Shown here: positions 1 through 9,826 of the stretch, one piece after another | How positions within the stretch are numbered: position 1 is the stretch's first letter | Layout of the letters: each line of letters starts with the position of its first letter | Source: Bradyrhizobium yuanmingense | GTDB lineage: Bacteria > Pseudomonadota > Alphaproteobacteria > Rhizobiales > Xanthobacteraceae | Assembly: GCF_029167105.1 (NCBI RefSeq) | Contig: NZ_JARFML010000009.1 | Span: 62,001 to 126,000 of the forward strand | Direction of reading: 5' to 3' | Length of the DNA stretch: 64,000 bases | Program-made: the position numbers and the translations under genes | Notes under the pieces: model-generated | The model's database searches: none | What the model was told of the DNA's origin: nothing | What the model saw: only the letters and a program-made list of their open reading frames with translations

Positions 1-302
1 CGTGGGACCAGGCGATCACGGCCGGCAGCCTGATGGGCACCAAGACCGTGCTCAATGAATTGATCGCCTATGTCGACTTCTCGAAGCTGCCGCCCGATAC
101 GCTCGAGCCGCGCTCGCGCCTGATCATGCTCTATGCAATGTGCGGCTTCGCCAATTTCGCCAGCCTCGGCATCATGATCGGCGGCTTAGGTGTGATGGCA
201 CCCGAGCGGCGCGAGGAGATCAATGCGCTCGGGCTGAAGTCGATCGTGTCTGGGACGCTGACGACGTGTCTGATGGGGGCGGTGGTGGGGGTCTTGGCGT
301 AG
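1..302 (+). CDS. Nucleoside transporter, CNT/NupC family, C-terminal fragment
   Basis: The frame is open from the left edge (codons in phase with base 3) and ends at a TAG, giving about 99 residues of the C-terminus. The segment GTKTVLNELIAY followed by PRSRLIMLYAMCGFANFAS and GGLGVMAPERR matches the conserved C-terminal core (Nucleos_tra2_C) of concentrative nucleoside transporters, inner-membrane symporters that import nucleosides with H+ or Na+. The last 25 residues (SIVSGTLTTCLMGAVVGVLA at the end) form a final membrane segment. The start lies outside the window, so length, promoter and neighbours upstream cannot be judged. Family assignment is firm; substrate is inferred from family only. 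Confidence 0.85.
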   Translation, partial: WDQAITAGSLMGTKTVLNELIAYVDFSKLPPDTLEPRSRLIMLYAMCGFANFASLGIMIGGLGVMAPERREEINALGLKSIVSGTLTTCLMGAVVGVLA

Positions 303-314
303 GCTCTCTCTGCC

Positions 315-399
315 GTCATTGCGAGCGAAGGAAGCAATCCAGAAATGCGTCCGCGGAGACAGTCCGGATTGCTTCGTCGCGAGAGCTCCTCGCAATGAC
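315..399. repeat. 85-bp palindromic repeat with GTCATTGCGAG ends
   Basis: Both ends carry the inverted sequence GTCATTGCGAG and the inner parts GAAGCAATCC and GGATTGCTTC also pair, so the transcript can fold into one long hairpin. A second copy of the same family and the same length lies at 41686-41770. It sits between the nucleoside transporter tail and the convergent rhomboid gene and holds no gene. Confidence 0.8.
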
Positions 400-418
400 G
401 ACGGTAAGTGTCTGTGCC

Positions 419-1618
419 TCAACCGCACAATTTCGACTTCTGCAGGATGCGACGCACCTCGGGCATCTTGGCACGGCATGGCTCGGCCGCCATGGCCTTC
501 GCCTCGCTGGTTCGCCCCTGCACCCACAGCAACACCGCCATCAAGCCCTGCGCCCCGGAGCGCACCGGCCCACCCGCCACATCCGAAGCTGCGAGCGACA
601 TGGCGGTTCGCGCTTCCCTCTCGGCGGCGTTGATATCCGCTTGTTCCAGGAAGAAGACGGCACGGTACACGTGAGCCCGTGCGTCTTTCGGGTAGCGGGT
701 GACGAGATCGAGCGACCGGCTGACCATCTCGTCAGCCTTCACCGGCACTTCCGACGCGCGGATGTAGTGCGCGGCATCGGCCATGTAGGCCGAATAATGT
801 GCGGCGGCGAAGCCGGCGCAGATGAGAGATCCGATGGATCCGGCGAGCAAGGTCATGCTCGCGCTCCGCGGCAGGCTGTCATAGGACCAGAAGGCCAGCC
901 ACGGCGTGACGGCGAGCGCGGCGCCGGCCACCGCACCGCCTGCATGGGCGTAATAGTTGACGTTGCCGGAAGCGCCAAAGGCCATTGGCAGCAGTGCGGG
1001 AACACCGAAGAACAGCGACGTCTTCAGCCTCGATATGGTCTGATCGGCGTCCGCTTCGGGATCGAAGCTTGCGACGAACAGCGCGGCGATCAGCGCAGTG
1101 ATGGCGCCGGACGCACCGACGCCGACGGTGCCGGGGCCGTTGCCGAGCAGCGAGCCGGCCTCACCGGCCAATGCACCGGCGACAAAGATCAAGGCAAACC
1201 AGCCGCGGCCGATCAGCGATTCCAGCCTGACGCCGACGATGAACAGCGCCACGCAGTTGCTCACGAGGTGCCACCCGCTGCCATGCAGAAGCGGCGCAAG
1301 GCCGATCCGCCACCACTCCCCCCTTCCGACGACGAGATCGTAGCCGGACGCGCCTTGAGCGATCAGCGAGCGCACATCGATGTCGCCGTCCCGCGCGATG
1401 TCGATGGCGAGACTACGTTGCAGAACGAAGATCAGGAGTAGACCGAAGATCAGGCCGATGGTGAGGAAGGGGATATCGGCCAGAAGCTTGTTGTCGGCAA
1501 AAAGCGCCTCCTCGCTGGAAGAGGGCTTCTCAATGGCGGCCGGCGCGGCGGCGGCTTGAAACGATGCTCTTGGAGCTGGCGCTACGGTGCCGCGTCGGCC
1601 AAAAGTGTTGGTCGCCAT
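419..1618 (-). CDS. Rhomboid family intramembrane serine protease
   Basis: A 399-residue membrane protein of the rhomboid family, which cleaves substrate transmembrane helices within the inner membrane. The core spans about residues 50-250 with six hydrophobic segments. The catalytic serine is in the motif GVGASGAI (S170), the catalytic histidine in YYAHAGG (H225), and the oxyanion-hole HxxxN signature is visible at H117-N121. The C-terminal 130 residues are outside the rhomboid fold, largely helical and rich in Ala/Arg, with a TPR-like look (YPKDARAHVYRAVFFLEQ). The first 45 residues are Ala/Pro rich and probably cytosolic. The gene is isolated; the upstream neighbour (cupin gene) points the same way but is 150 bp distant. 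Substrate is unknown. Confidence 0.85.
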   Translation of the reverse strand: MATNTFGRRGTVAPAPRASFQAAAAPAAIEKPSSSEEALFADNKLLADIPFLTIGLIFGLLLIFVLQRSLAIDIARDGDIDVRSLIAQGASGYDLVVGRGEWWRIGLAPLLHGSGWHLVSNCVALFIVGVRLESLIGRGWFALIFVAGALAGEAGSLLGNGPGTVGVGASGAITALIAALFVASFDPEADADQTISRLKTSLFFGVPALLPMAFGASGNVNYYAHAGGAVAGAALAVTPWLAFWSYDSLPRSASMTLLAGSIGSLICAGFAAAHYSAYMADAAHYIRASEVPVKADEMVSRSLDLVTRYPKDARAHVYRAVFFLEQADINAAEREARTAMSLAASDVAGGPVRSGAQGLMAVLLWVQGRTSEAKAMAAEPCRAKMPEVRRILQKSKLCG

Positions 1619-1769
1619 GAAAGCATTTCCCGCGTTGTCACAGCCTTGAGTTGACGCGAGAGATATCTTCGACTGGTTAGCACCAGGCTTGCGGGGCGGC
1701 TGAAATCATCCCGATTGCTGACCGCCCGGTTTCTCGGATCGAGCGCATTTTAGCGATCGAGAGTTGCGC

Positions 1770-2297
1770 TTACGCCTTCAGCTCCACCGTCTTGAACTCA
1801 GCCGGGAGGATCACCTCCAGCAGCTCCACGTCGTCTGAATAGTCCAAGATCATGTGCCTGATCTTCGGCGGCTGGGTCCAGGCGCTGCCTTGCTTCATCA
1901 AGGTCTCGCCCTGCCCGTCCATATAGGTCTTCACCCAGCCCTTGAGCACGTAGACCATCTGGAATTCGACGTCGTGATAGTGGAGCTTGGACACCTCGGC
2001 CGGGTTGCAGGGGCCTTGCAAGCGGATCACATGCGCCTGCGCGAGGCCATGGGTCGCCTCGGCGATGCCGAGGTCGCGATACTTGGCGTAGGCGCGCAGG
2101 CCGTCGGCCTTGAAGTCTTCCTCGCGGTGATGGCTGACGGCGATGCGCTGCTTCGGACGTGCGGGCTTCTTCGGCGCGGCAATGCGCGCCTTCGCCTTCA
2201 CGGCCTTGCGTGCCGAGGATCGCGCCGCCGCCTTGGCGCCGCTCCGCTTCTTCACCGCGGTCTTCAATGCGGGCCTCGATGCCTTTTGCTTGGCCAT
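1770..2297 (-). CDS. Cupin domain protein with Lys/Ala-rich N-terminal tail
   Basis: A 175-residue protein. Residues from about 70 to the end form a single cupin beta-barrel (KLHYHDVEFQMVYVLKGWVK, then a matching C-terminal half with GSAWTQPPKIRHMILDYS), with histidines placed as in metal-binding cupins. The first 60 residues are a basic Lys/Ala/Arg-rich tail with KKRSGAKAAARSSARK, low complexity and possibly nucleic-acid binding. I chose the ATG at 2297 because GGGAGG lies eight bases upstream; a longer frame to 2402 lacks such a site. Function is unknown: cupins include enzymes, binding proteins and regulators, and nothing nearby narrows it. Confidence 0.75.
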   Translation of the reverse strand: MAKQKASRPALKTAVKKRSGAKAAARSSARKAVKAKARIAAPKKPARPKQRIAVSHHREEDFKADGLRAYAKYRDLGIAEATHGLAQAHVIRLQGPCNPAEVSKLHYHDVEFQMVYVLKGWVKTYMDGQGETLMKQGSAWTQPPKIRHMILDYSDDVELLEVILPAEFKTVELKA

Positions 2298-2515
2298 TGT
2301 CTGCCTCCCTGTTGTGAGCCGCGCCATCGCACCGGTGTGGCCCGAAGGTAAGCTTACCCAGTCCCGGGCGAGGCAGCAATTGCCGAGCTTGAGGCCAATC
2401 ACGCGATCACGCCATCGATCGTAGCTTGCCCCAAGCTGGCGTGGCGAGCGGCCGTCGTCTCGTGTTCGCTTTCGCGCTGAACTAGTCTCGCCCGGACATC
2501 CGGGGGAATTGATTC

Positions 2516-4645
2516 ATGGGCAGCAATTTCGGTCAGCGTGCATTTCAAAATGCGCGGCTTCAGAAGCGGCAAAAGGCCGACGTGCTGCCGTTGCTCGGGC
2601 AAGCACTCGAATTGCACAAGAAGGGGCGCCTGCTTGAAGCCAAGGCTGCCTATTGCCAGCTCCTGCAGATCGCGCCCAATCAATTCATCGCTCTGCACAT
2701 GCTCGGCGCCCTGGAGTCCGATGCCGGGAATTATCAGCAGGCCGAGATCCTGCTGAGCCGGGCGGTTGCCGTCGATCCGCGATCGGCCGAAGCCCATATG
2801 GGCCTGGGCGTCGCGCTGAACGGGCTGAAACGTCACGCTGAGGCCCGCGACAATTATTGCAAGGCCCTCGCCTTGCGGCCCAACTTCGCCCTCGCCCTCT
2901 CCAACCTCGGGAACGCCAACGCGGCCCTTGATCGCTACCAGGAAGCGCTCGACAGCTACGATCGGGCGCTCGCCATCGACGGAAACCTTGCCGAAGCCCA
3001 CAACGGCCGCGGCTCTGCGCTCTGCCGTCTGCGCAATTACGACGAGGCACTCGCAAGCCTGAACCGCGCGCTGGCGATCAAGCCCGACTATGCGGCGGCG
3101 CTGGCGAACCGCGCCGTGGCACTCCGGGAGCTGCAGCGATTTGACGAGGCCATGGCGGATTGCAACCGGGCAATCGCCCTCGCCCCTGACGACGTGAACG
3201 GATGGCTCTGCCGCGCCAATGTCCTGCTCCAGACCCGGCAGATGGCCCAGGCACTATCCGATTGCGAGAGGGCGCTGGCGATCGCGCCCGATTCCGATCA
3301 AGCTCACCTGGTGCTGGGCCTCTGCCTTGCCGGACTCGGCCGGGTCGACGAAGCCCTCGCCAGTTTCGACAGGGCCCTCGACATCAGGCCCGATCTCGAG
3401 AGCGCGATCTCCAGCAAGATCTTCGCGCTCGATTTCGTGCCGGACGCCAGCGTCGAGCGGCATCAGCAGGCGCGACGCCTATGGTGGGAGCGGATCGGCG
3501 CGAAGATCGCTTCAGAAGCGGCGGCGCCGCATGACAACAGCCGCGATCCGGATCGCCGCCTGGTGCTCGGCTACGTCTCGTCGGACTTCAACGCGCATTC
3601 GGCCGCGTTCATTTTCAAGCCCGTCCTGCAGCACCATGACCGGGCCGAGTTTGAGATCGTGTGCTATTCGTGCTCGGCGAAAGTGGACGCGACGACACGG
3701 GAGTTTCAAGGCATCGCCGATCGCTGGCGTGATGCCTCGCAATGGAGCGACGATCGCCTCGCCGCCCAGATTCGCGACGATCGCATCGATATCCTGATCG
3801 ATCTGTCCGGCCACACAAAAGGAAACCGCCTCGGCGTATTTGCGCGCAAGCCGGCACCGATCCAGGCGCACGGCTGGGGCCACGGCACCGGCACCGGATT
3901 GCCGACGATCGACTATCTGTTCTCGGATCCGGTCGGGATTCCGCACGACGTTCGGCATCTGTTTGCAGAGACGATCGTCGACCTGCCGTGCTTCGTGACG
4001 CTGGCGCCGCTGCCACCCGGAATTGCGCAGGGCAAGACGCCGGCGCTCTCGAACGGCTTCGTCACGTTCGGTGTCTTCAACCGCATCAGCAAGATCTCCG
4101 ACGAGGCCGCAGAAGTCTGGTCCAGGATCCTCGAGCGGGTGCCTGGCTCGCGACTGCTGATTAAGGATGTGGCGCTCGACGATCAACTGGTCCGGGACAA
4201 GCTGCTGGCGCGATTTGCGGCGTGCCGATTGCCGGCCGAACGCGTCGATCTGCTCGGAGCCACCTTGCGGGACGCGCATCTGGCCTCGTTCAATCGTATC
4301 GATATTGCCCTCGATCCGTTCCCGCAGAACGGCGGTGTCAGCACGTGGGAAGCCCTGCAGATGGGCGTGCCCGTGGTGGCGAAGCTCGGCAACAGCCTGC
4401 CCGGCCGCGCTGCCGGCGCCATCCTCTCCGCGCTTGGCCTGCCGGACTGGGTCGCCGACAACGAGGAGGCCTATGTCGAGATCGCAGCCGGCCGCGCGGC
4501 TGAGATCGGCGAGCTCGACAAGTTGCGGCGCGAACTGCCCGCAACGATCAACGCTGCGGCCGCGGGCAACCCCGTCTCATATGCGCAAGCGGTGGACGCG
4601 GCCTATCGCGCGATGTGGCAACGCTATTGCAGCGGCGCTGTCTGA
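2516..4645 (+). CDS. TPR protein with O-GlcNAc transferase (SPINDLY/GT41) domain
   Basis: A 709-residue protein of the bacterial SPINDLY/OGT type. Residues about 23-297 are eight tetratricopeptide repeats on an exact 34-residue period, many ending in P before the next helix. From about 350 to the end lies a Glyco_transf_41 catalytic region: GYVSSDFNAHSA (352-363) is the first signature and FPQNGGVSTWEAL with GVPVV is the C-terminal nucleotide-sugar-binding part. Family members add a sugar (GlcNAc or fucose in characterised members) to Ser/Thr of proteins; the acceptor here is unknown. The ATG follows GGGGGAA at a seven-base spacing. It is a single transcription unit between convergent genes. 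The fold is certain, the donor sugar is not. Confidence 0.88.
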   Translation: MGSNFGQRAFQNARLQKRQKADVLPLLGQALELHKKGRLLEAKAAYCQLLQIAPNQFIALHMLGALESDAGNYQQAEILLSRAVAVDPRSAEAHMGLGVALNGLKRHAEARDNYCKALALRPNFALALSNLGNANAALDRYQEALDSYDRALAIDGNLAEAHNGRGSALCRLRNYDEALASLNRALAIKPDYAAALANRAVALRELQRFDEAMADCNRAIALAPDDVNGWLCRANVLLQTRQMAQALSDCERALAIAPDSDQAHLVLGLCLAGLGRVDEALASFDRALDIRPDLESAISSKIFALDFVPDASVERHQQARRLWWERIGAKIASEAAAPHDNSRDPDRRLVLGYVSSDFNAHSAAFIFKPVLQHHDRAEFEIVCYSCSAKVDATTREFQGIADRWRDASQWSDDRLAAQIRDDRIDILIDLSGHTKGNRLGVFARKPAPIQAHGWGHGTGTGLPTIDYLFSDPVGIPHDVRHLFAETIVDLPCFVTLAPLPPGIAQGKTPALSNGFVTFGVFNRISKISDEAAEVWSRILERVPGSRLLIKDVALDDQLVRDKLLARFAACRLPAERVDLLGATLRDAHLASFNRIDIALDPFPQNGGVSTWEALQMGVPVVAKLGNSLPGRAAGAILSALGLPDWVADNEEAYVEIAAGRAAEIGELDKLRRELPATINAAAAGNPVSYAQAVDAAYRAMWQRYCSGAV

Positions 4646-4660
4646 TTGCGTGATCTCGTC

Positions 4661-4773
4661 GGGTGGATTAGCCGGAGGCGTAATCCACCATTTCTGTTTC
4701 GGCACGCGGAGAGAAACGAGGTGGATTACGCCAGCGACAGCGCGTCGCGCCGCCGCAGGCTAATCCACTCTAC
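4661..4773. repeat. Intergenic repeat with GTGGATTA/TAATCCAC palindromes
   Basis: The outer parts GGTGGATTAGCC and GGCTAATCCACT are inverted copies, and an inner pair GGCGTAATCCACC / GGTGGATTACGCC also pairs, giving a double-nested palindrome around TTTCTGTTTCGGCACGCGG. The same architecture, with GCGG replacing GTGG, recurs at 32264-32355. It sits between convergent genes and may act as a bidirectional transcription end. Confidence 0.8.
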
Positions 4774-4779
4774 GCGGCC

Positions 4780-5067
4780 TCAATGCAGGCGGAACACGCC
4801 GTCGACGGCGCGGAGCTCGGCCGGCTTGATCAGCTTGGAATGCGCCACCGTGACCGAATGGAGAGGGCCGTCGAGCTTCTCCTGCCAGAACGCCAGGAAG
4901 TCCTTCAGGGCCGGAAATTTCGGAAACATGTCGTAGTTCTGCCAGACATAGGTCTGGAGCAGTGAGGGATGATCCGGCATCCGATAGAGAATTTGTGCCG
5001 TCGTCAGCCCGTAGCCCAGCATCTGTTTCCGGAATTCCTCCGAAACGCCCCCAACGCGCAGTCCCAT
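4780..5067 (-). CDS. usg: Usg family protein
   Basis: A 95-residue protein matching the alphaproteobacterial Usg family, recognised by LGYGLTTAQILYRMPDHPSL, TYVWQNYDMFPKFP and GPLHSVTVAHSKLI. The family was named from an ORF near the tryptophan biosynthesis genes in some bacteria; no trp gene is nearby here and no biochemical role is established. The ATG at 5067 is chosen because AAGGAGG sits six bases upstream; a longer frame reaching 5175 is not needed and lacks homology in its extension. It lies divergently from groES, so the 376-bp gap between the two starts holds both promoters. Confidence 0.85.
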   Translation of the reverse strand: MGLRVGGVSEEFRKQMLGYGLTTAQILYRMPDHPSLLQTYVWQNYDMFPKFPALKDFLAFWQEKLDGPLHSVTVAHSKLIKPAELRAVDGVFRLH

Positions 5068-5331
5068 GCCAAACCTCCTTTGCAGGAGCGCATTCGGCGA
5101 GTGGCTAGTCCGTGCCCCGGGGAGCCACCCGGAAACGATGCGCTCACATGAGAGAAATGTGACGCAAACTGACAACTCATCTCAAGCCCAAAAGTTTAAC
5201 AAGCTGTTGAAATTCAATGCTTTAGCAGCAGAGACGACTCCGTGCTAATACGGTCACGGCTGCCCGGTTAACGATGGCGAGGGTTTCTGGCAGTCCGCGC
5301 TTTCGGCTGCTAATTTTTCTGCTACAAGCCC

Positions 5332-5359
5332 TTGCCCCCGGAAAATTCCTGTCCTATTT
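5332..5359 (+). promoter_or_regulatory. Putative groESL promoter
   Basis: TTGCCC (5332-5337) and CTATTT (5354-5359) are separated by 16 bases and lie immediately upstream of the CIRCE element. The CTTGCCCCC / CCTATTT arrangement resembles heat-shock (sigma-32-type) promoters of rhizobia as well as a weak housekeeping promoter. This is pattern matching by eye. Confidence 0.5.
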
Positions 5360-5373
5360 CAGGCTCGCTCGTG

Positions 5374-5400
5374 CTAGCACTCACGGGCAACGACTGCTAA
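5374..5400 (+). promoter_or_regulatory. CIRCE operator for HrcA
   Basis: CTAGCACTC, nine bases, then GACTGCTAA. Each arm differs by one base from the CIRCE consensus TTAGCACTC-N9-GAGTGCTAA. It lies 43 bp before the groES start and just downstream of the putative promoter, the standard position for repression by HrcA, whose activity depends on GroEL. Confidence 0.9.
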
Positions 5401-5443
5401 CAATCTTAAAACCTCAACCCGAGCAATTGCTTAGGAGGACTGC

Positions 5444-5758
5444 ATGAAATTCCGTCCGCTTCACGACCGCGTCGTGGTCAAGCGCATCGACGCAGAAGAG
5501 AAGACCGCTGGCGGCATCATCATTCCCGACACTGCCAAGGAAAAGCCCTCCCAGGGCGAAGTCGTCGCTGTTGGCCCCGGTGGCCGCGACGAAGCTGGCA
5601 AGCTGATCCCGATCGACCTGAAGGTCGGCGACCGCGTGCTGTTCGGCAAGTGGTCCGGCACCGAGGTCAAGATCGACGGCCAGGACCTGCTGATCATGAA
5701 GGAGAGCGACGTGATGGGCGTTCTCGAAGTCAGCGAGTCCAAGAAGAAGGCGGCCTAA
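5444..5758 (+). CDS. groES: Co-chaperonin GroES
   Basis: A 104-residue Cpn10, the heptameric lid of the GroEL folding chamber in the cytosol. [13 protein letters not shown] at the N-terminus and the mobile-loop region [18 protein letters not shown] are diagnostic, followed by [11 protein letters not shown] and [20 protein letters not shown]. The ATG follows TTAGGAGGACTGC, a near-perfect ribosome binding site. groEL begins 47 bp downstream on the same strand, so the two form the usual bicistronic operon. Control by HrcA is indicated by the CIRCE element; a heat-shock sigma factor is possible. Bradyrhizobia carry several groESL copies and I cannot tell from the protein alone which paralogue this is. 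Confidence 0.98.
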   Translation: MKFRPLHDRVVVKRIDAEEKTAGGIIIPDTAKEKPSQGEVVAVGPGGRDEAGKLIPIDLKVGDRVLFGKWSGTEVKIDGQDLLIMKESDVMGVLEVSESKKKAA

Positions 5759-5793
5759 GAGCCCCTCTCTCCTCCCTCCAGTCAAACACCTAA

Positions 5794-7446
<1,653 letters not shown>

Positions 7447-7475
7447 TCCAGCCGATCAGGCACGATACGAATGCG

Positions 7476-7502
7476 AAACCCCGGCAGCGATGCCGGGGTT
7501 TT
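7476..7502 (+). terminator. Rho-independent terminator of groESL
   Basis: AAACCCCGGCA (7476-7486) pairs perfectly with TGCCGGGGTTT (7491-7501) around the loop GCGA, followed by TTGTTT. It lies 30 bp after the groEL stop. Confidence 0.9.
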
Positions 7503-7526
7503 GTTTGGGGGAAACTCTCACCCTTC

Positions 7527-7760
7527 GTCATTCCGGGGCGCGCCCTCTTGGGCGCGAGCCCGGAATCCATAACCACGAACCTTGATTGGTTATCCCGGGA
7601 TGGAAATCAGCCCGGTCCAAATCCCGATCCTCGATTACCGAGTCTTCCGATCCCTCCGCCACTTCCTGCACTCTTTCTTACGGGCGACAGGCATAGCGGG
7701 CCATTCCGTCCGCCTGTGGTTATGGATTCCGGGCTCGCGCTTCGCGCGCCCCGGAATGAC
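7527..7760. mobile_element. Inverted-repeat element (family A) with deleted GIY-YIG remnant
   Basis: A 234-bp element bounded by GTCATTCCGGGGCGCGC at the left and its inverted copy at the right, with inner inverted parts GAGCCCGGAATCCATAACCAC and ATTCCGGGCTCGCG. Between the arms lies a decayed fragment of a GIY-YIG nuclease gene (7580-7704). It is therefore the same kind of element as 10460-10853 with its gene internally deleted. Confidence 0.7.
7580..7704 (-). pseudogene. GIY-YIG nuclease remnant (internally deleted)
   Basis: Read on the minus strand from 7704, the sequence begins GGAATGGCCCGCTAT, like the GGAATGGCGTAT that starts the GIY-YIG gene at 10799, then hits a stop and jumps to codons for RKWRRDRKTR. 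These match KKWRRDWKTR near the C-terminus of the 10512-10799 gene. A one-base frame change then continues as VIEDRDLDRADFHPGITNQ, against LIDEQNPNWDDLYNGISN. The whole GIY-YIG catalytic core is absent. It is a dead fragment, recognisable only by comparison with the other copy. Confidence 0.65.
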
Positions 7761-7770
7761 GGCCTCCGCC

Positions 7771-8514
7771 TCACTCCACCTTGCCGATCCGCTCGAAGCG
7801 CGGCTCGCCGTCTTCGTCGAGGGACCAGAAGATCCGCGTCACCTTGCCGATGAGATTGTCCATCGGCACGAAGCCGAACGTCGGCATGCGGCTGTCGGTG
7901 GAATTGTCGCGGTTGTCGCCGAGCACGAAGAAGTGGCCCGGCGGCACCGTGAAGGCGTCTGTGTTGTCGAGATAGCCGTTGTCGAGGCAGTCATAGGTCA
8001 CATAGGACGCGCCGCTCGGCAGCGTCTCGCGCCAGCGCTTGACGACCGCACCGTCGTCCACGCCGCAGGCCTCGCCGGCAAGTGTCGCCTCCAGGGCGAC
8101 GCGGGTCACCGGGCGGCCGTTGAGGATGAGCCGGCCCTGCCGCATCTGGATGCGGTCTCCGGGCAGGCCGACGAGGCGCTTGACGTAGTCGGCAGAACCG
8201 TCCTTCACCGTCCGGAATACCACGATATCCCCGTATTCGGGATCGGCGGCGAGGATGCGGCCCGAGATCCAGGACGACGCGAATGGGAGTGAATAGCGGC
8301 CATACCCGTAAGTGTATTTCGCGGCGAAGACGTAGTCGCCGACCATCAGCGCCGGTGTCATCGAACCGGACGGAATGTTGAACGGCTGATACAGGACGAA
8401 GCGAAACAGGATCACCGGCGACCACAGCACCGGGATCATGAGGATCAGGACGACGATCGCCTTCCAGTCGCTGGATCGTGCCGCGGGGCGGATCGATTCC
8501 TGAAGAACGGTCAT
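7771..8514 (-). CDS. lepB: Signal peptidase I
   Basis: A 247-residue type I signal peptidase, which removes signal peptides at the outer face of the inner membrane. After a single N-terminal membrane anchor (about residues 19-38) comes FNIPSGSMTPALMVGDYV with the nucleophile S51, then DYVKRLVGLPGD with the general base K112, and the C-terminal box GHFFVLGDNRDNSTDSR. The ATG at 8514 has AGGGAAGG upstream; an upstream in-frame start at 8574 adds 20 residues without homology. No lepA, rnc or era is next to it, so it is probably not the rnc-linked copy and may be a second signal peptidase. It is transcribed alone toward the repeat element at 7527-7760. Confidence 0.92.
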   Translation of the reverse strand: MTVLQESIRPAARSSDWKAIVVLILMIPVLWSPVILFRFVLYQPFNIPSGSMTPALMVGDYVFAAKYTYGYGRYSLPFASSWISGRILAADPEYGDIVVFRTVKDGSADYVKRLVGLPGDRIQMRQGRLILNGRPVTRVALEATLAGEACGVDDGAVVKRWRETLPSGASYVTYDCLDNGYLDNTDAFTVPPGHFFVLGDNRDNSTDSRMPTFGFVPMDNLIGKVTRIFWSLDEDGEPRFERIGKVE

Positions 8515-8674
8515 GTGCCTTCCCTGATCAAGACGTTGCGGCCCCAGGATGACGCAACCTGCGAGCGCGCTCAATCCCCGACGAGCTCAAATTGGTCGCG
8601 CCTCGCGCCGATCGCGTTCATCGCAGACCGCGGCAACGCCGATGTGAAGGGCCGCCCGTGGGCGGCCCTTCGGT

Positions 8675-9826
8675 TCATGCGCTCTCGGGCGCCTTCAGAC
8701 GCACGAGCCGGGTCAGGAGGGCATCGAGGCCCTGGCCTTCGCCGGCATGGAGGTCGATGCGGCCGACCTTCTCGACCAGCCGCTCCAGCGACTCCAGCTC
8801 CTTGAGCCGCAGCAGCAGGGGGTTCTCCTCCATCAGGCGGGCAGTGTTCAGGAGCGAACGCGTCGCCGCGGTCTCCTCCTGCCGGCGGATCAGGTTCGCC
8901 TTCGCGACCCGCTCCGCCTCCACCACCTTGTTCACCAGCTCCCGGATCTCGCCGGGCAGGATCACGTCCCTGACGCCGAGCTCGGTCACCTCCACGCAGG
9001 ACTCTGCGACGCGTGCACGCACATAGTCGCGCAGCTCCGCATCCAGCGCCGCCTTCGCAGACAGCACCTCGTCCAGCGTCCGGCTAGCTACCGCCTCGCG
9101 GATCGCGAACTGCACCAGGCGGTACAGCCACGCATCCACGTCAGGCACGGTCGCAACCGTCCGCTCGGGATCGACGATGCGGCGGAACGCCGTCAGCGTC
9201 ACCCGCAGCGCGATGCGATCCTTGGTCAGCATCTCCTGCGCGGTGATCTCGACCGCCTGGGGCCGCAGGTCGAGGCGCTTCACCTCGATCTTGCGGCCGA
9301 CGGTCCAGAAGGCGTGCCGGCCGGGCGCGAGCCGCTCCACGAGCCGGCCCTCGACATAGAGCAGGCCCGCCTCGTGGTTCTCGACCACCGTCTCGCTCAT
9401 GACGGTCGAGCGGCTGCGCTCGATCATGGTGAGATGCCGCGCGTCGACCCTGGCGTCGCTGGACACATCGATGCGCTCGACATCGATGCGCGTTGCGACC
9501 TTCCAGTAGACGCGCACCTGCCAAGGCGTCATCAGATGCACGGGCCGGCCGTCGAGGCTGACGATGGCGATCTCGTCCGCCTTGGTCTCGACCGCCTCGA
9601 ACAGCTCGGCGGCCAGATCGGGCCGCGCGGCCTTCAGCACCGCGTAGCGCTCCGCAGAAAATTCGCTGCGGACCACGTCGAGCACCTCGGCCTTCAGCTC
9701 GTGCAGGGGATCGAACAGACGGTGCTTGCCTGGCGCGAGCACGCGCACGAGCTGCCCGTTGCGCGTCAGCAACGCACGCTCGCCATCCTTCACCGTCACG
9801 TTCAGCATCAGCAAGTGCCAAGTCAT
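8675..9826 (-). CDS. SPFH/band-7 (slipin-like) protein
   Basis: A 383-residue protein. It opens with a small beta-rich region, VKDGERALLTRNGQLVRVLA with PGKHRLFD, of the sort that precedes SPFH domains. A second copy of the same motif, NHEAGLLYVEGRLVERLAPG, begins near residue 150, followed by the SPFH domain proper (RLDLRPQAVEITAQEMLTKD) and a C-terminal coiled coil with VVEAERVAKANLIRRQEETA. No transmembrane helix is evident, unlike classical stomatins, so it would be cytosolic or membrane-associated only by its N-terminus. The ATG follows AAGGAGGCGTGCC. The duplicated N-terminal module is a visible oddity. SPFH proteins scaffold membrane microdomains; the partner here is unknown. Confidence 0.8.
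   Translation of the reverse strand: MTWHLLMLNVTVKDGERALLTRNGQLVRVLAPGKHRLFDPLHELKAEVLDVVRSEFSAERYAVLKAARPDLAAELFEAVETKADEIAIVSLDGRPVHLMTPWQVRVYWKVATRIDVERIDVSSDARVDARHLTMIERSRSTVMSETVVENHEAGLLYVEGRLVERLAPGRHAFWTVGRKIEVKRLDLRPQAVEITAQEMLTKDRIALRVTLTAFRRIVDPERTVATVPDVDAWLYRLVQFAIREAVASRTLDEVLSAKAALDAELRDYVRARVAESCVEVTELGVRDVILPGEIRELVNKVVEAERVAKANLIRRQEETAATRSLLNTARLMEENPLLLRLKELESLERLVEKVGRIDLHAGEGQGLDALLTRLVRLKAPESA

Noticed and set aside
140..1441. 433-codon plus-strand frame over the rhomboid gene
   Set aside because: Composition is that of a shadow; the minus-strand rhomboid has catalytic motifs and membrane helices.
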